Of a DNA stretch of 64,000 bases, positions 16,536 to 25,168 are shown piece after piece. Position numbers and translations under genes: made by a program. The notes beneath the pieces are model-generated. The model searched no databases. It was not told where the DNA came from and saw nothing but the letters and a program-made list of their open reading frames with translations. The stretch lies in NCBI GenBank assembly GCA_965224435.1, contig OZ245048.1, positions 2,108,001 through 2,172,000 of the forward strand, written 5' to 3'. This DNA is from JAJRQY01 sp965224435. Lineage in GTDB: Bacteria; Actinomycetota; Acidimicrobiia; Acidimicrobiales; SZUA-35. Each line of letters begins with the position of its first letter. Position 1 is the stretch's first letter.

Positions 16536-17297
16536 TCATGACCATTGCCCTCGTTCGGTCAGCACACCACGCAGGAGCGCCGTGTCGTCCGTCATGAGTC
16601 CATCTACCCCAAGGTCCAGGAGCCTATGCATCTCGGCTTCGCTATTGATGGTCCAAACATGAACCTGCAAACCCAAGTGCTGAAAGCCCTTAACCAACCG
16701 TCGCGTGAGATTCATGCCTCGAACAACCGGGGGAAGTTGAACACAGCCAAAGCCAGCATTCAGGGCCGGAGTCAAGCGCCGTCGAGTGCGAACAAGAAAG
16801 GCCAGTCTGGCCAGACCTCGCGGGCCAGGTGAGGTGCAAAGCCGTGGCCCAAGGCGTTGTCGGAGTTGAGCGATCCGCTCGTCACTGAAGGATCCAATGC
16901 CAACCCGGTCCAAGGCATTGTGCCGTTGCAAGGTCTCTCCTAGAAGCACCACGGACTCATCGGCTTTGGGATCAATATTGAAGTGCGCTGATGGGAACTC
17001 TTCGAGGAGTTGATCCAGTGTCGGAATGCCGTGCCCCTCTCCCAGATCAACTGTTCGCAGGTCGGTCCAAGTGTTGTCGGCGATCTGACCCTCCAGCCCG
17101 GACACCCGTTCCAGACCGGCATCATGAAAGGCGACGAGAACCCCGTCCTTGCTCAGGTGCACATCGGTTTCCAGGAATTGATAACCCAACGACCAGGAAT
17201 GGGCGAACGCCCCGACCGTGTTTTCTGGCGCAACCCGGTTGCCGCCTCGGTGGGCAAACGCCAATGTTCCCGAATGCTCTAGGTAAGGCCAGGTCAC
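16536..17297 (-). CDS. glycerophosphodiester phosphodiesterase
   Basis: Hydrolyses glycerophosphodiesters to glycerol 3-phosphate and an alcohol. 253 aa, one GDPD TIM-barrel. Seen: FAHRGGNRVAPENTVGAF (active-site His and Asn region), LETDVHLSKDG and VAFHD with the second catalytic His, and the C-terminal VHVWTINSEAEM and VDGLMTDD. GTG start 17297 with a -10 8 nt upstream; no signal peptide. It heads a two-gene unit with the gamma-glutamyltransferase and is divergent from the second crotonase across only 40 nt. Confidence 0.93.
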   Translation of the reverse strand: MTWPYLEHSGTLAFAHRGGNRVAPENTVGAFAHSWSLGYQFLETDVHLSKDGVLVAFHDAGLERVSGLEGQIADNTWTDLRTVDLGEGHGIPTLDQLLEEFPSAHFNIDPKADESVVLLGETLQRHNALDRVGIGSFSDERIAQLRQRLGPRLCTSPGPRGLARLAFLVRTRRRLTPALNAGFGCVQLPPVVRGMNLTRRLVKGFQHLGLQVHVWTINSEAEMHRLLDLGVDGLMTDDTALLRGVLTERGQWS

Positions 17298-17305
17298 AGA
17301 ACCGG

Positions 17306-17311
17306 ACCCTA
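17306..17311 (-). promoter_or_regulatory. candidate leaderless -10 of the GDPD gene
   Basis: TAGGGT on the minus strand, 8 nt before GTG 17297. It faces the plus-strand element at 17326. Confidence 0.5.
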
Positions 17312-17325
17312 GTACAGGGCGGGGC

Positions 17326-17331
17326 TACGGT
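17326..17331 (+). promoter_or_regulatory. candidate leaderless -10 of the crotonase gene at 17338
   Basis: TACGGT, 6 nt before GTG 17338. With the opposite element at 17306-17311 it makes a compact 40-nt divergent promoter. Confidence 0.5.
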
Positions 17332-17337
17332 GCAGGA

Positions 17338-18177
17338 GTGAACGCAAACGCACAAGACAGCAGGTCGCCGCTTCCTCAGACCGACTCCCAGGTACCGACT
17401 GGCGCCGTGCGGCTCGAAGTCGATGGCGACATTGGCTGGTTGATCTTTGACCACGAGGCGCGGCGAAACGCCATGACAATGACCATGTGGCAACAGGTCC
17501 CAGAGCTCTGTGCCCAAGCCAGCTCAGATGATTCGATCCGGGCCGTTGTGATGCGAGGCGCCGGCGAACGCGCCTTTGTTGCCGGGGCGGACATCAGCCA
17601 GTTCTCCGAGCAGCGCACTCCGGACAAGGCCGATGCCTACAGTCTCGCAACCGCTGCAGCGTCCACGGCAATCGAGACTATTGCCAAACCTGTCATCGCC
17701 ATGATTCACGGCTACTGCATCGGCGGCGGACTCGCGCTCGCACTCGCGGCCGATGTCCGGTATGCGGCCGAGGATTCTCAGTTTGCTTTGCCGCCAGCCA
17801 AGCTCGGAATCGGGTACGGAGCCGAGGGGATTGCCGACCTGGTTGATCTCGTTGGCCCGTCGGTCACCAAGGAGATCATCTACACCGCTGACCTATTCGA
17901 TGCAGCAACTGCTCTGCGCTGGGGGCTCATCAATCAGGTTGCAGTGAAGACCGATCTCGAAGCATTTGTGCGCGGCCAATGCGCCATGATGGCAACAAGG
18001 GCGCCGCTCAGCCAGCTCGCAGCCAAGGTGGCGGTGGCTAGTGTGTTAACCCCGGGCGATAGGGCCCTGGCGCAAGACTGCAAACAAGCTATCGACGCGT
18101 GCATGCAGAGCTTGGACTACGCCGAAGGCGTGAAAGCTTTCCTGGACAAGCGATCGCCCAAGTTCGAGGGCCACTAG
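17338..18177 (+). CDS. enoyl-CoA hydratase-related protein
   Basis: Second crotonase-fold enzyme of the window, 279 aa. Seen: RAFVAGADISQFSEQR (first oxyanion loop), HGYCIGGGLALALAADVRYA (second), and PAKLGIGYGAEGIADLVDLV in place of the usual P-x-x-G-G loop. The catalytic Glu positions of true hydratases are not obvious here, so the reaction is open. N-terminal 20 residues are polar and probably disordered. GTG start. Convergent with the acyl-CoA synthetase, whose likely substrates it may share. Confidence 0.87.
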   Translation: MNANAQDSRSPLPQTDSQVPTGAVRLEVDGDIGWLIFDHEARRNAMTMTMWQQVPELCAQASSDDSIRAVVMRGAGERAFVAGADISQFSEQRTPDKADAYSLATAAASTAIETIAKPVIAMIHGYCIGGGLALALAADVRYAAEDSQFALPPAKLGIGYGAEGIADLVDLVGPSVTKEIIYTADLFDAATALRWGLINQVAVKTDLEAFVRGQCAMMATRAPLSQLAAKVAVASVLTPGDRALAQDCKQAIDACMQSLDYAEGVKAFLDKRSPKFEGH

Positions 18178-18225
18178 CTTGCCCGGTGGCTGCCTGAGCG
18201 ATGAGCAATGCCTCGCGAGGACGCG

Positions 18226-19773
18226 CTAGATAATCCGCGATTGGTGGCCAGCCCAATACTCGTCCTTCAGTAGACGTTTATAGAGCTTGCCGGTCGGATG
18301 ACGAGGGAGTTCATCTCGAAAGTCAACCGAACGGGGGCACTTGACGTCGGCCAGCTGCTCTCGACAGTAGGCGATGAGCTCGCGCTCCAAGGCTGGTCCG
18401 GGTTCGACTCCGTCTGCCAACTGGACAATGGCCTTCACTTCTTCGCCAAAGTCGTCGTTCGGTACTCCAATGACGGCTACGTCAAAGACCTTGGGGTGAA
18501 CAGTCAGCACGTTCTCGGCTTCTTGGGGGTAGATATTCACCCCACCGGAAATGATCATGTAGGCCTTGCGGTCCGTCAGGTACAAGAACCCGTCTTCGTC
18601 CAACTTTCCAACATCTCCAAGGGTGCTCCATCCCTTCGGGTGCCGTGATTCAGCTGTCTTGGCTTCATCTCCGTGGTACTCGAACGTGCCGCCTCCCTCG
18701 AAGTAGATGGTGCCTTCGTCGCCAACGTTGGCTACGTCCTCACCGTCATCACCAACAATGTGGACGACGCAGGAGATTGGCATGCCAACGGTTCCCTTGT
18801 GGGCCATCCACATGTCGGAGTTGCAATAGACAAAGCCGTTGCCCTCGGTACCCGCGTAGTACTCATGAACAACGGGGCCCCACCAGTTGATGATCTGCTC
18901 CTTGACCGGAACAGGACAAGGGGCTGCGGCATGCACCACCATTTTCAGGCTGGAGAGATCCGCCGCTTCCCGCACAACCTCGTCCAGCTTGAGCACACGC
19001 ACAAACATGGTTGGGACGACCTGGGTATGGCTAACGGAACGCTTCTCGATGCAAGCAAGGAACTCTTGGGGATCGAAGTGTTCCATCACAATTACGGTGG
19101 CACCAAGCACCTGAGCACCCATGCTGAATCGTAATGGTGCGGCGTGGTAAAGGGGAGCGGGCGTGAGGTATACGCTGCTGCTATCCAGGGCCATCAGTAG
19201 GCTCAGCATGCCAGCAACACCATGTTCTGCTTCCTCGAGTGGAGCGTTAGTCATCTCCGGCAGGATGCCCTTCGGTCGCCCTGTGGTTCCTGAGCTATAC
19301 AACATGTCGGTGCCAGCAACTCGCCCTTCGATGACCTCCGATGAGGATGCTTGAACTGCGGCTTCGTAGCTCTCATAGCCGTCCGACGTGCCATCAATCA
19401 TCAGCCTCATCGTCACCTTCGGCATGCGGTTGACCAGCTCGGACGCCTGACCCTGCAAGTAGGTAGAGGTTATGAAGGCCTTCGCTTCGCAGTTGTCGAT
19501 GATGTAGGCCATCTCGTCTGGCGTGAGTCGGGTGCTCATGGCGGTGTAGATGAGCCCGGCGTAGTGGGCTCCCCAGGCCAGTGGCATGAAGCGGATATGG
19601 TTCTCAAGACAGAAGGCCACATGGTCGCCGGGTCGGAATCCGGCATCATGAAACAATCTGGCGATGCGCCGGGCCTCTTCATCAAGTTCGGCGTAGGTCA
19701 GACTCTCGCCCGTGCCGGACATGATGACAGCTGGCTGATTGGGCTGGTTCTCGACGAAGGCTCCTGGATACAT
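18226..19773 (-). CDS. acyl-CoA synthetase (AMP-binding, FadD-like)
   Basis: Activates a carboxylic acid to its CoA ester through an acyl-adenylate; cytosolic. 515 aa, normal length. Seen: the P-loop-like MLYSSGTTGRPKGIL, the YYAGTEGNGF motif, GDVGKLDEDGFLYLTDRKAY (hinge Asp and following Arg/Lys), and the C-terminal catalytic Lys in HPTGKLYKRLLKDEY. The acid substrate cannot be told from sequence. ATG start with a -10 7 nt before it; divergent from the SirB1-like gene. Confidence 0.92.
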   Translation of the reverse strand: MYPGAFVENQPNQPAVIMSGTGESLTYAELDEEARRIARLFHDAGFRPGDHVAFCLENHIRFMPLAWGAHYAGLIYTAMSTRLTPDEMAYIIDNCEAKAFITSTYLQGQASELVNRMPKVTMRLMIDGTSDGYESYEAAVQASSSEVIEGRVAGTDMLYSSGTTGRPKGILPEMTNAPLEEAEHGVAGMLSLLMALDSSSVYLTPAPLYHAAPLRFSMGAQVLGATVIVMEHFDPQEFLACIEKRSVSHTQVVPTMFVRVLKLDEVVREAADLSSLKMVVHAAAPCPVPVKEQIINWWGPVVHEYYAGTEGNGFVYCNSDMWMAHKGTVGMPISCVVHIVGDDGEDVANVGDEGTIYFEGGGTFEYHGDEAKTAESRHPKGWSTLGDVGKLDEDGFLYLTDRKAYMIISGGVNIYPQEAENVLTVHPKVFDVAVIGVPNDDFGEEVKAIVQLADGVEPGPALERELIAYCREQLADVKCPRSVDFRDELPRHPTGKLYKRLLKDEYWAGHQSRII

Positions 19774-19780
19774 GCAAGGG

Positions 19781-19786
19781 AAGCTA
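19781..19786 (-). promoter_or_regulatory. candidate leaderless -10 of the acyl-CoA synthetase gene
   Basis: TAGCTT on the minus strand, 7 nt before ATG 19773. Confidence 0.5.
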
Positions 19787-19827
19787 CATCAGGGTTGGTG
19801 CCAGGGACAATCCACGTAGCAGGGTGC

Positions 19828-19833
19828 TAGTCT
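19828..19833 (+). promoter_or_regulatory. candidate leaderless -10 of the SirB1-like gene
   Basis: TAGTCT, 8 nt before ATG 19842. This favours ATG 19842 over the in-frame GTG at 19824, which lies upstream of the predicted transcript start. Confidence 0.5.
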
Positions 19834-19841
19834 CTTGCCCG

Positions 19842-20702
19842 ATGAACGCCTCCAGCCGCCTCCTCCAGCTGCTGGAAGAACCTGAGGTTCAGCTGGACCG
19901 GATAGCAGCGGTTCTTAGTGGTCTGAGTGTGTCCTCGTCTGGAATCGGGGCCAACGCACAACCAGTGTTGAGTAATGTCGAAGATGAAGTGGTTGCCGCT
20001 TTCGATGAACTAGCAACGGATCTGTCAAAGTCAGCCGATACCGATGACGTGATCCAGCATGTCTTCGGCGACCTTGGCTTTCGTGGCAATACCCGCGACT
20101 ACTACAGCCCGGCGAACTCCAAGATTCAAGATGTTCTTCGTTCTCGGACCGGTGTGCCTCTGACCCTGTCGGTGGTGGCCATGGAGATCGGGCGGAGAGT
20201 TGGTGTCCAGCTCCTCGCCATTGGTATGCCCGGCCACTTCCTCCTGGCCGAGCGACCGGCCGGAATTTCCGCGGCTGAGCAGGGGGCCAAGGCTGAACTC
20301 GCGATGTTGCCATCTCGCTTCTTTGATCCATTCGCTGCGGGCCGAGAGTTGGACGCCGCCGCCTGTCAAGAAGTCTTTGAACGATTGATGTCAGAGCAGT
20401 CCTTCAAGTCAGAAATGCTTTTGCCGATTGGTCCTGCATCCATAGCAGCTCGAATGCTCCAGAATTTGCGTGTGGTTTACCTGCGACAGGGGGACGTCTC
20501 CCGCCTGGCCGATGTGCTTCAGGTGCGGGTTGAACTACCAGGAATGCCGTCGAGTGAGAGGCTGGAGTACTCAAAGATCTTGGGTGCGTTGGGGCGATAT
20601 GACCTGGCTGCAGATCAGCTGGATCTACTGGCTGACCTCGAACCAGATCGAGCCAAGCATCACCGTTCTGCTGCCAAGCGCCATCGGGCCCGACGCAACT
20701 AG
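19842..20702 (+). CDS. SirB1-family (transglutaminase-like) protein with C-terminal repeats
   Basis: 286-aa protein of the SirB1/YchA type, whose molecular function is not established. Seen: FGDLGFRGNTRDYYSPANSK, then TGVPLTLSVVAMEIGRRVGV and AIGMPGHFLLAE, the hallmark strand-helix region with a conserved His. The C-terminal third (LRVVYLRQGDVSRLADVLQ and LGALGRYDLAADQLDLLADL) looks like two TPR-like helical pairs. Convergent with the phosphatase gene, with 10 nt between them. Confidence 0.85.
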   Translation: MNASSRLLQLLEEPEVQLDRIAAVLSGLSVSSSGIGANAQPVLSNVEDEVVAAFDELATDLSKSADTDDVIQHVFGDLGFRGNTRDYYSPANSKIQDVLRSRTGVPLTLSVVAMEIGRRVGVQLLAIGMPGHFLLAERPAGISAAEQGAKAELAMLPSRFFDPFAAGRELDAAACQEVFERLMSEQSFKSEMLLPIGPASIAARMLQNLRVVYLRQGDVSRLADVLQVRVELPGMPSSERLEYSKILGALGRYDLAADQLDLLADLEPDRAKHHRSAAKRHRARRN

Positions 20703-20712
20703 AAGTGACCGC

Positions 20713-21309
20713 TCAGCTGAGCTGAAGTTCCGGATGTGGCCGAAGGTGCCCAATATCGTTGAGGCTCAAGACGGTCATGTGGCCGCGACTGGAGAACATG
20801 AATCGGTTGATGCTCGAATAGTCCGGCGAAAAGAACATCGCTCCATCCAGTCCCAGGACGCGGGATGCGACAGAGTTGATCACTCCGCCGTGGCAGACCA
20901 TGGCGACACGATGCCCCCGATGTTTGGCGACGATGGACTCGACCGATGTCCAGACAGTGGCATGAAAATCAGTTCGAGGATTGAGGCGGTCATTTGCTAT
21001 CCAGGCTTCCATCGCTCCCTTGTCGGTTTTCAGTTCTTCCATCGGGATGTATTCGCGGTCATTGGCGTTGAACTCTTGGATCCCATCATCGACAACGGGC
21101 TTCAGCCCAAGCCGGTTGGCCAAAGGATCGCACGTCTGCTTGGCGCGAACCATTGGGCTGACGTAGATGGCGTCAATGGGCTCGGTGCTCAACCATTGAG
21201 CCATGGCATCAGCCTGTCGATGGCCTAGTGAGGTGAGGGCCGGATCAGCACCGCCTTCGATGCCCTCGACCCGTTCTGGTCGTCCATGCCGAACAATGAT
21301 GAGCTCCAT
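20713..21309 (-). CDS. histidine phosphatase family protein
   Basis: Phosphoglycerate-mutase-like phosphatase, 198 aa. Seen: the phospho-acceptor motif LIIVRHGRPE at the N-terminus (His8), SPMVRAKQT with a phosphate-binding Arg, and the second catalytic His in MVCHGGVINS. Substrate unknown. ATG start; GGAG stands 7 nt before it, so this one looks leadered. Confidence 0.9.
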   Translation of the reverse strand: MELIIVRHGRPERVEGIEGGADPALTSLGHRQADAMAQWLSTEPIDAIYVSPMVRAKQTCDPLANRLGLKPVVDDGIQEFNANDREYIPMEELKTDKGAMEAWIANDRLNPRTDFHATVWTSVESIVAKHRGHRVAMVCHGGVINSVASRVLGLDGAMFFSPDYSSINRFMFSSRGHMTVLSLNDIGHLRPHPELQLS

Positions 21310-21435
21310 GTCTAGTCTCCGCGTACATGCTGCTGAGCCGGTCCATCTGGATTGCTCTTGGGCAGGCGGCCGATCCTACCGATCTCGCTCGGAGGAAGAA
21401 AGCTAAGCCTGGCCGCTTATCAGGGCGGTGTTGAG

Positions 21436-21441
21436 TACCAT
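21436..21441 (+). promoter_or_regulatory. candidate leaderless -10 of pyk
   Basis: TACCAT, 7 nt before GTG 21449, which is the start giving a canonical pyruvate kinase N-terminus. Confidence 0.4.
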
Positions 21442-21448
21442 CAGTGTT

Positions 21449-22876
21449 GTGACTAGGCGAACCAAAATTATTGCCACCATTGGCCCCAAATCTGACGACG
21501 AATCGACCCTGCGAGCAATGATCGCCGCCGGGATGGACGTGGCCAGACTGAATCTGTCCCACGGCACAATCGACAAGGGTCTTGAACGGCTCCGGCGCAT
21601 CCGGCAGCTGGCCCAGGAAGCCGACCGTCCTGTCGGGATCATGGCCGACCTACCTGGTCCGAAAGTTCGCCTTGGCACAATTGACGAGCCGCTGGTGCTC
21701 GCCGCCAACCAGGAGATATTGCTCGAACCTGGCGACGGACCGAGTCAAGCCGATCGCTTCATTGTTGGTTATGAAACCCTGCTCGAAGACGTGCGGGTTG
21801 GCGACAAGTTGGCCGTGGCCGACGGAGCCATTGTTCTTGAGGTTGTCGAATCCCTACCGAATGCCTTGAAGGCTCACGTGCTCTTTGGCGGCACTGTCCA
21901 GGGACGACCCGGCTTGCACATTCCCTCAGACCGACTCAGGATCAGCACGCCAACACCGACAGACCTGAAGATCCTCGATGCGTTCGTTGAGGCCGATGTG
22001 GACATGGTCGCAGTTTCGTTTGTGCGCTCCGCCCACGACATTCGCCGGGTTGGATTAGAGCCGGCGCCTCGGGGTCCGCTTGTGATCGCGAAGATTGAGA
22101 CTCGGGCGGCGGTTGAGAATCTGGACGGAATCATTTCCGCCTCCGGAGCGGTCATGGTGGCGCGAGGCGATCTCGGTGCGGAGTGCAGCATCGAGGACCT
22201 GCCGCATCTCCAGAAGGACATCATCGGTCGTTGTATCGCGTTGGGACGTCCTGCGATCACTGCAACCCAGATGTTGGAGTCGATGATTGCGGCCCCTTCG
22301 CCTACCAGAGCGGAAGCTTCCGATGTGGCCAATGCCGTCTTTGACGGCACAAGTGCCGTGATGCTTTCTGGTGAAACGGCCATTGGGCATGACCCGGCAC
22401 GCGTCGTTGGCACCATGGCTCGTATTGCCGAGCGAGCTGATGAGCAGTTTGATCACGAGGGTTGGGCACATCAGATGCGTCGCGATCGGTTGTCTGAGCC
22501 CCAAGGCGTCGATGCGGCCGTCACCGATGTGATGACCATGGCCACCTGGCGAGCCGCTACGGAGATGGGAGTGAAAACCATCATGTGCATCTCCCGTTCA
22601 GGGTTCACGGTCCGGGCTATCTCCCGTTTCCGACCGGGAGCAAATATTCTGGGCTTCTCACCCGAGCCACGTACGGTGAGACAGCTCACCATGAGCTGGG
22701 GAGCAACACCGATCTTGATTGACAAGATCTCCAGCAATGCCGAAAGTGTCGATCATGTCTTGACCTTGGCTCGAGAGCTTGGCCATGTGCGAAGTGGTGA
22801 GGTCGTAGCAGTGCTTGGTGGTAGCTCGGCGACGGCTGGATCCACGGACACACTTCGCATGGCCCGCTGCCCCTAG
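21449..22876 (+). CDS. pyk: pyruvate kinase
   Basis: Transfers phosphate from PEP to ADP, last step of glycolysis. 475 aa from GTG 21449, giving the standard opening TRRTKIIATIGPKSDDE; GTG 21428 would add seven residues. Seen: ARLNLSHG, MADLPGPKVRLG, VSFVRSAHD, KIETRAAV with the active-site Lys, MVARGDLG, and ITATQMLESM. The C-terminal allosteric domain is complete. Its stop lies inside the first copy of a 17-bp tandem repeat. Confidence 0.95.
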   Translation: MTRRTKIIATIGPKSDDESTLRAMIAAGMDVARLNLSHGTIDKGLERLRRIRQLAQEADRPVGIMADLPGPKVRLGTIDEPLVLAANQEILLEPGDGPSQADRFIVGYETLLEDVRVGDKLAVADGAIVLEVVESLPNALKAHVLFGGTVQGRPGLHIPSDRLRISTPTPTDLKILDAFVEADVDMVAVSFVRSAHDIRRVGLEPAPRGPLVIAKIETRAAVENLDGIISASGAVMVARGDLGAECSIEDLPHLQKDIIGRCIALGRPAITATQMLESMIAAPSPTRAEASDVANAVFDGTSAVMLSGETAIGHDPARVVGTMARIAERADEQFDHEGWAHQMRRDRLSEPQGVDAAVTDVMTMATWRAATEMGVKTIMCISRSGFTVRAISRFRPGANILGFSPEPRTVRQLTMSWGATPILIDKISSNAESVDHVLTLARELGHVRSGEVVAVLGGSSATAGSTDTLRMARCP

Positions 22877-22904
22877 TCTGTATCCGCCCCTAGTCTGTAT
22901 CCGC
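22871..22904. repeat. 17-bp perfect tandem duplication at the pyk 3' end
   Basis: Two identical 17-bp units (22871-22887 and 22888-22904) beginning CCCTAGTCTGTATC. The first contains the pyk stop codon TAG. Each unit carries TAGTCT, the same hexamer used as a -10 before other genes here, so the duplication may double a -10 element for the patatin gene downstream. Confidence 0.9.
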
Positions 22905-22939
22905 CCCAAGGATCCTCGACCGAGCGAAGGAGCTTCTCG

Positions 22940-23947
22940 GTGACCAATCCATCCCCAACGAGCAGCGCCGGCCGAATTTCTGCCGCCTCGGCACGCTTTG
23001 AATCACTTCGCCGACGACTACGTCGCCCCAAGGTAGCTTTCGTTCTCTCGGGTGGCGGAAACCTGGGGGCGGTTCAGGCGGGCATGCTGCGCGCCCTGTT
23101 CGAACACGACATTGAACCGGACGTGATAGTTGGTTGTTCGGTTGGCGCCATCAATGGAGCTGCTTTTGCAGCGGAGCCAAACCTGCGCGGACTGCATCGT
23201 CTAGAACGGATCTGGTCACGAATGGCCGATGGTGATCCAGACATCATGCCCAATCGGGGATTGTTGCCCTTGGCGGTCCAGCTGGCACGGAAGGGAGAGA
23301 GTCTGCACAGCCAGGATGGCTTGAAAGACCTGTTGGAGTCAGAGCTGCTTGACGGGGACATTGACGATCTCGCCATCCCGTTCTCTTGTGTCGCCACCGA
23401 TATGGCAACCTCGGAAGAACTCTGGTTTCAAGACGGACCCCTCCTGCCAGCCCTTCTCGCCTCTGCCGCCTTGCCAGGAATCTTCCCGCCAGTGGAAATA
23501 GGGGGCCGCGCCTACTACGACGGTGGTGTGGTTCGAGAAGTGCCGCTGCCCTCGGCCGTTGAGCTGGGCGCGACGAAGATCTATCTCCTGCATCCCGGAC
23601 ACTTTGCGGCCAAGTCAATGGATGAGGTTGTACGGCCCTTTGATGTCTTGATTCATGCCTACTGGACCGCCCGGGCAAATCGGCTTCAGGATGAGATTGA
23701 CAAGCTGCCAGACTCAATCGACTTGATCCGCCTGCCGTCGGGTGAAATGCCCGATCTACGTTTCGACGATTTCTCTCGCGGGAGAGAGCTGACCCGGTTG
23801 GCCTATGAGGCGTCCCAGTCCTTCCTTGAGACAGGGGCAGCAGCGGACGGAGAGTCTTCCGGCGCTTCGCTCTCGGGCGGGGATCGCACTGGTGTCGATC
23901 CCAAACCACGCCCAGGTGCTGAGGCGAAGAATCCAGACATAACCTAG
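22940..23947 (+). CDS. patatin-like phospholipase family protein
   Basis: Serine hydrolase with the patatin Ser-Asp dyad, probably a lipid acyl hydrolase. 335 aa. Seen: FVLSGGGNLGAVQAGMLRAL (glycine-rich oxyanion hole, about 35-53), nucleophile elbow GCSVG with Ser67, and YYDGGVV with Asp194. N-terminal 30 residues are Ser/Arg-rich and the C-terminus is low complexity. GTG start with GAAGGAG (22926-22932) 7 nt before it. The DUF3151 gene starts 4 nt after its stop. Confidence 0.92.
   Translation: MTNPSPTSSAGRISAASARFESLRRRLRRPKVAFVLSGGGNLGAVQAGMLRALFEHDIEPDVIVGCSVGAINGAAFAAEPNLRGLHRLERIWSRMADGDPDIMPNRGLLPLAVQLARKGESLHSQDGLKDLLESELLDGDIDDLAIPFSCVATDMATSEELWFQDGPLLPALLASAALPGIFPPVEIGGRAYYDGGVVREVPLPSAVELGATKIYLLHPGHFAAKSMDEVVRPFDVLIHAYWTARANRLQDEIDKLPDSIDLIRLPSGEMPDLRFDDFSRGRELTRLAYEASQSFLETGAAADGESSGASLSGGDRTGVDPKPRPGAEAKNPDIT
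23940..23945 (+). promoter_or_regulatory. candidate leaderless -10 of the DUF3151 gene
   Basis: TAACCT, 6 nt before GTG 23952, overlapping the end of the patatin gene. Confidence 0.4.
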
Positions 23948-23951
23948 CCAG

Positions 23952-24389
23952 GTGACATCGATCAACTTGAACCCGAACGGTCCACCCGAGACAATTCTTC
24001 TTGGGGAACCCCCAGAAGCCATTGCCCGCCTTTCGGTTGCGATGGCTCTACCCATTGAGCAGCGCAGGAGCGCAGTTGCCGAGGTACTCACAGGCTTTCC
24101 GACCTTTCTAGATGGCTGGGCGCGGCTAGGCGAACTTGGCCGAGATCAGATCGAGTCTTATGCGGCATTTCGGGTTGGCTATCACCGTGGTCTAGACGCA
24201 CTGCGCCAGAGTGGCTGGCGCGGCTCGGGTTATGTGCGGTGGGAGCACGAAGCCAATCGCGGATTCCTCCGAGCCTTGGATGGGTTGCAGAGAACCTCGG
24301 CCCTGATTGGTGAAGCTGACGAGGCTGACCGATGCGCCCACTTCCTTCAACAACTGGACCCGAATTGGTCCGGCATTAGCCAAGAATGA
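23952..24389 (+). CDS. DUF3151 protein
   Basis: 145-aa actinobacterial protein of unknown function. Seen: NPNGPPETILLGEPP near the start, FPTFLDGWARLGELGRD, FRVGYHRGLDALRQSGWRG and WEHEANRGFLRALDGLQ, all typical of DUF3151, which has a helical, TPR-like look. GTG start. Its stop overlaps the ATG of the MobA-like gene, so those two are translationally coupled. Confidence 0.92.
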   Translation: MTSINLNPNGPPETILLGEPPEAIARLSVAMALPIEQRRSAVAEVLTGFPTFLDGWARLGELGRDQIESYAAFRVGYHRGLDALRQSGWRGSGYVRWEHEANRGFLRALDGLQRTSALIGEADEADRCAHFLQQLDPNWSGISQE

Positions 24390-25093
24390 GTCCGAGCGCT
24401 GGCTCGGGTGATCGAGGTCACCATTCGGTTCAGGACGATGTCTTCGTGCCGGTTGGAGCGATCTTGACTGGGGGAGCCAGCCGTCGTTTCGGATCAGACA
24501 AGGCCTTGGCAGTCCTTCCATCGACCGGCGACGGTGACGCGCTTCTGGACGCATCGCCCGAAGCCGGACAGGAGTCGACCATGGGTGGCTCCATCGTGTC
24601 GGAGCTGCGTCTGGCCATGGCCGATCCGGTTGTGGCTGTCGGGGGGACCGCCGGGCACACACTTGGAATTCCGGTCGTTCCGGATGTCGAGCCTGATCTT
24701 GGCCCGCTAGCCGGACTTGCGTCGGTTTTGCGATGGGCGGGTCGTGGCTTCGTGGTCGTTGTTCCGTGTGATGCTCCCCGCTTGCGGGCGAGTCATATCC
24801 GTGTTTTGATTGAAGCCTCACGCCGCGAGCAGTTAGCGACCCAAGCACATGATGAGGACGGCTTGGTGCCAGCAGTTGTCGCGCTCGTTTGCGGTAAGCC
24901 GCAGCCAACCTTTGGGTGCTGGCCCGCTCACGCCGGAAAGACCCTTCAGCTGGCTGTGCGGCGGGGCGAACGGCGAATGATGGCGGCCCTGGATCAAGTG
25001 CCTTGGGTTGGCGTTGAAGTTGAGGCTTCAGCGCTTTCTGACGCGGACGATCCGGAGACCCTGCAAAGACTGTTGCGAGGACTCGACGGTTGA
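24386..25093 (+). CDS. MobA-like nucleotidyltransferase (molybdenum cofactor guanylyltransferase)
   Basis: Likely adds GMP to molybdopterin. 235 aa with the NTP-transferase opening VGAILTGGASRRFGSDKALA (Arg and Lys positions that bind the nucleotide), VPDVEPDLGPLAGLASVL, and VVVPCDAPRLRA, the metal-binding Asp segment. The first 24 residues are probably non-essential extension. Coupled to DUF3151 by ATGA overlap. No other molybdopterin gene is in the window, so the substrate rests on family resemblance. Confidence 0.8.
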   Translation: MSPSAGSGDRGHHSVQDDVFVPVGAILTGGASRRFGSDKALAVLPSTGDGDALLDASPEAGQESTMGGSIVSELRLAMADPVVAVGGTAGHTLGIPVVPDVEPDLGPLAGLASVLRWAGRGFVVVVPCDAPRLRASHIRVLIEASRREQLATQAHDEDGLVPAVVALVCGKPQPTFGCWPAHAGKTLQLAVRRGERRMMAALDQVPWVGVEVEASALSDADDPETLQRLLRGLDG

Positions 25094-25154
25094 TATCTCA
25101 AGCCGCCGGTGACTCGCTGCTGGATTGGATCAAGCAGCCAGCTTCTCAATGCCA

Positions 25155-25160
25155 TAGCAT
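25155..25160 (+). promoter_or_regulatory. candidate leaderless -10 of the RNase D gene
   Basis: TAGCAT, 8 nt before GTG 25169, in a 75-nt gap. Confidence 0.5.
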
Positions 25161-25168
25161 GAGAGACT

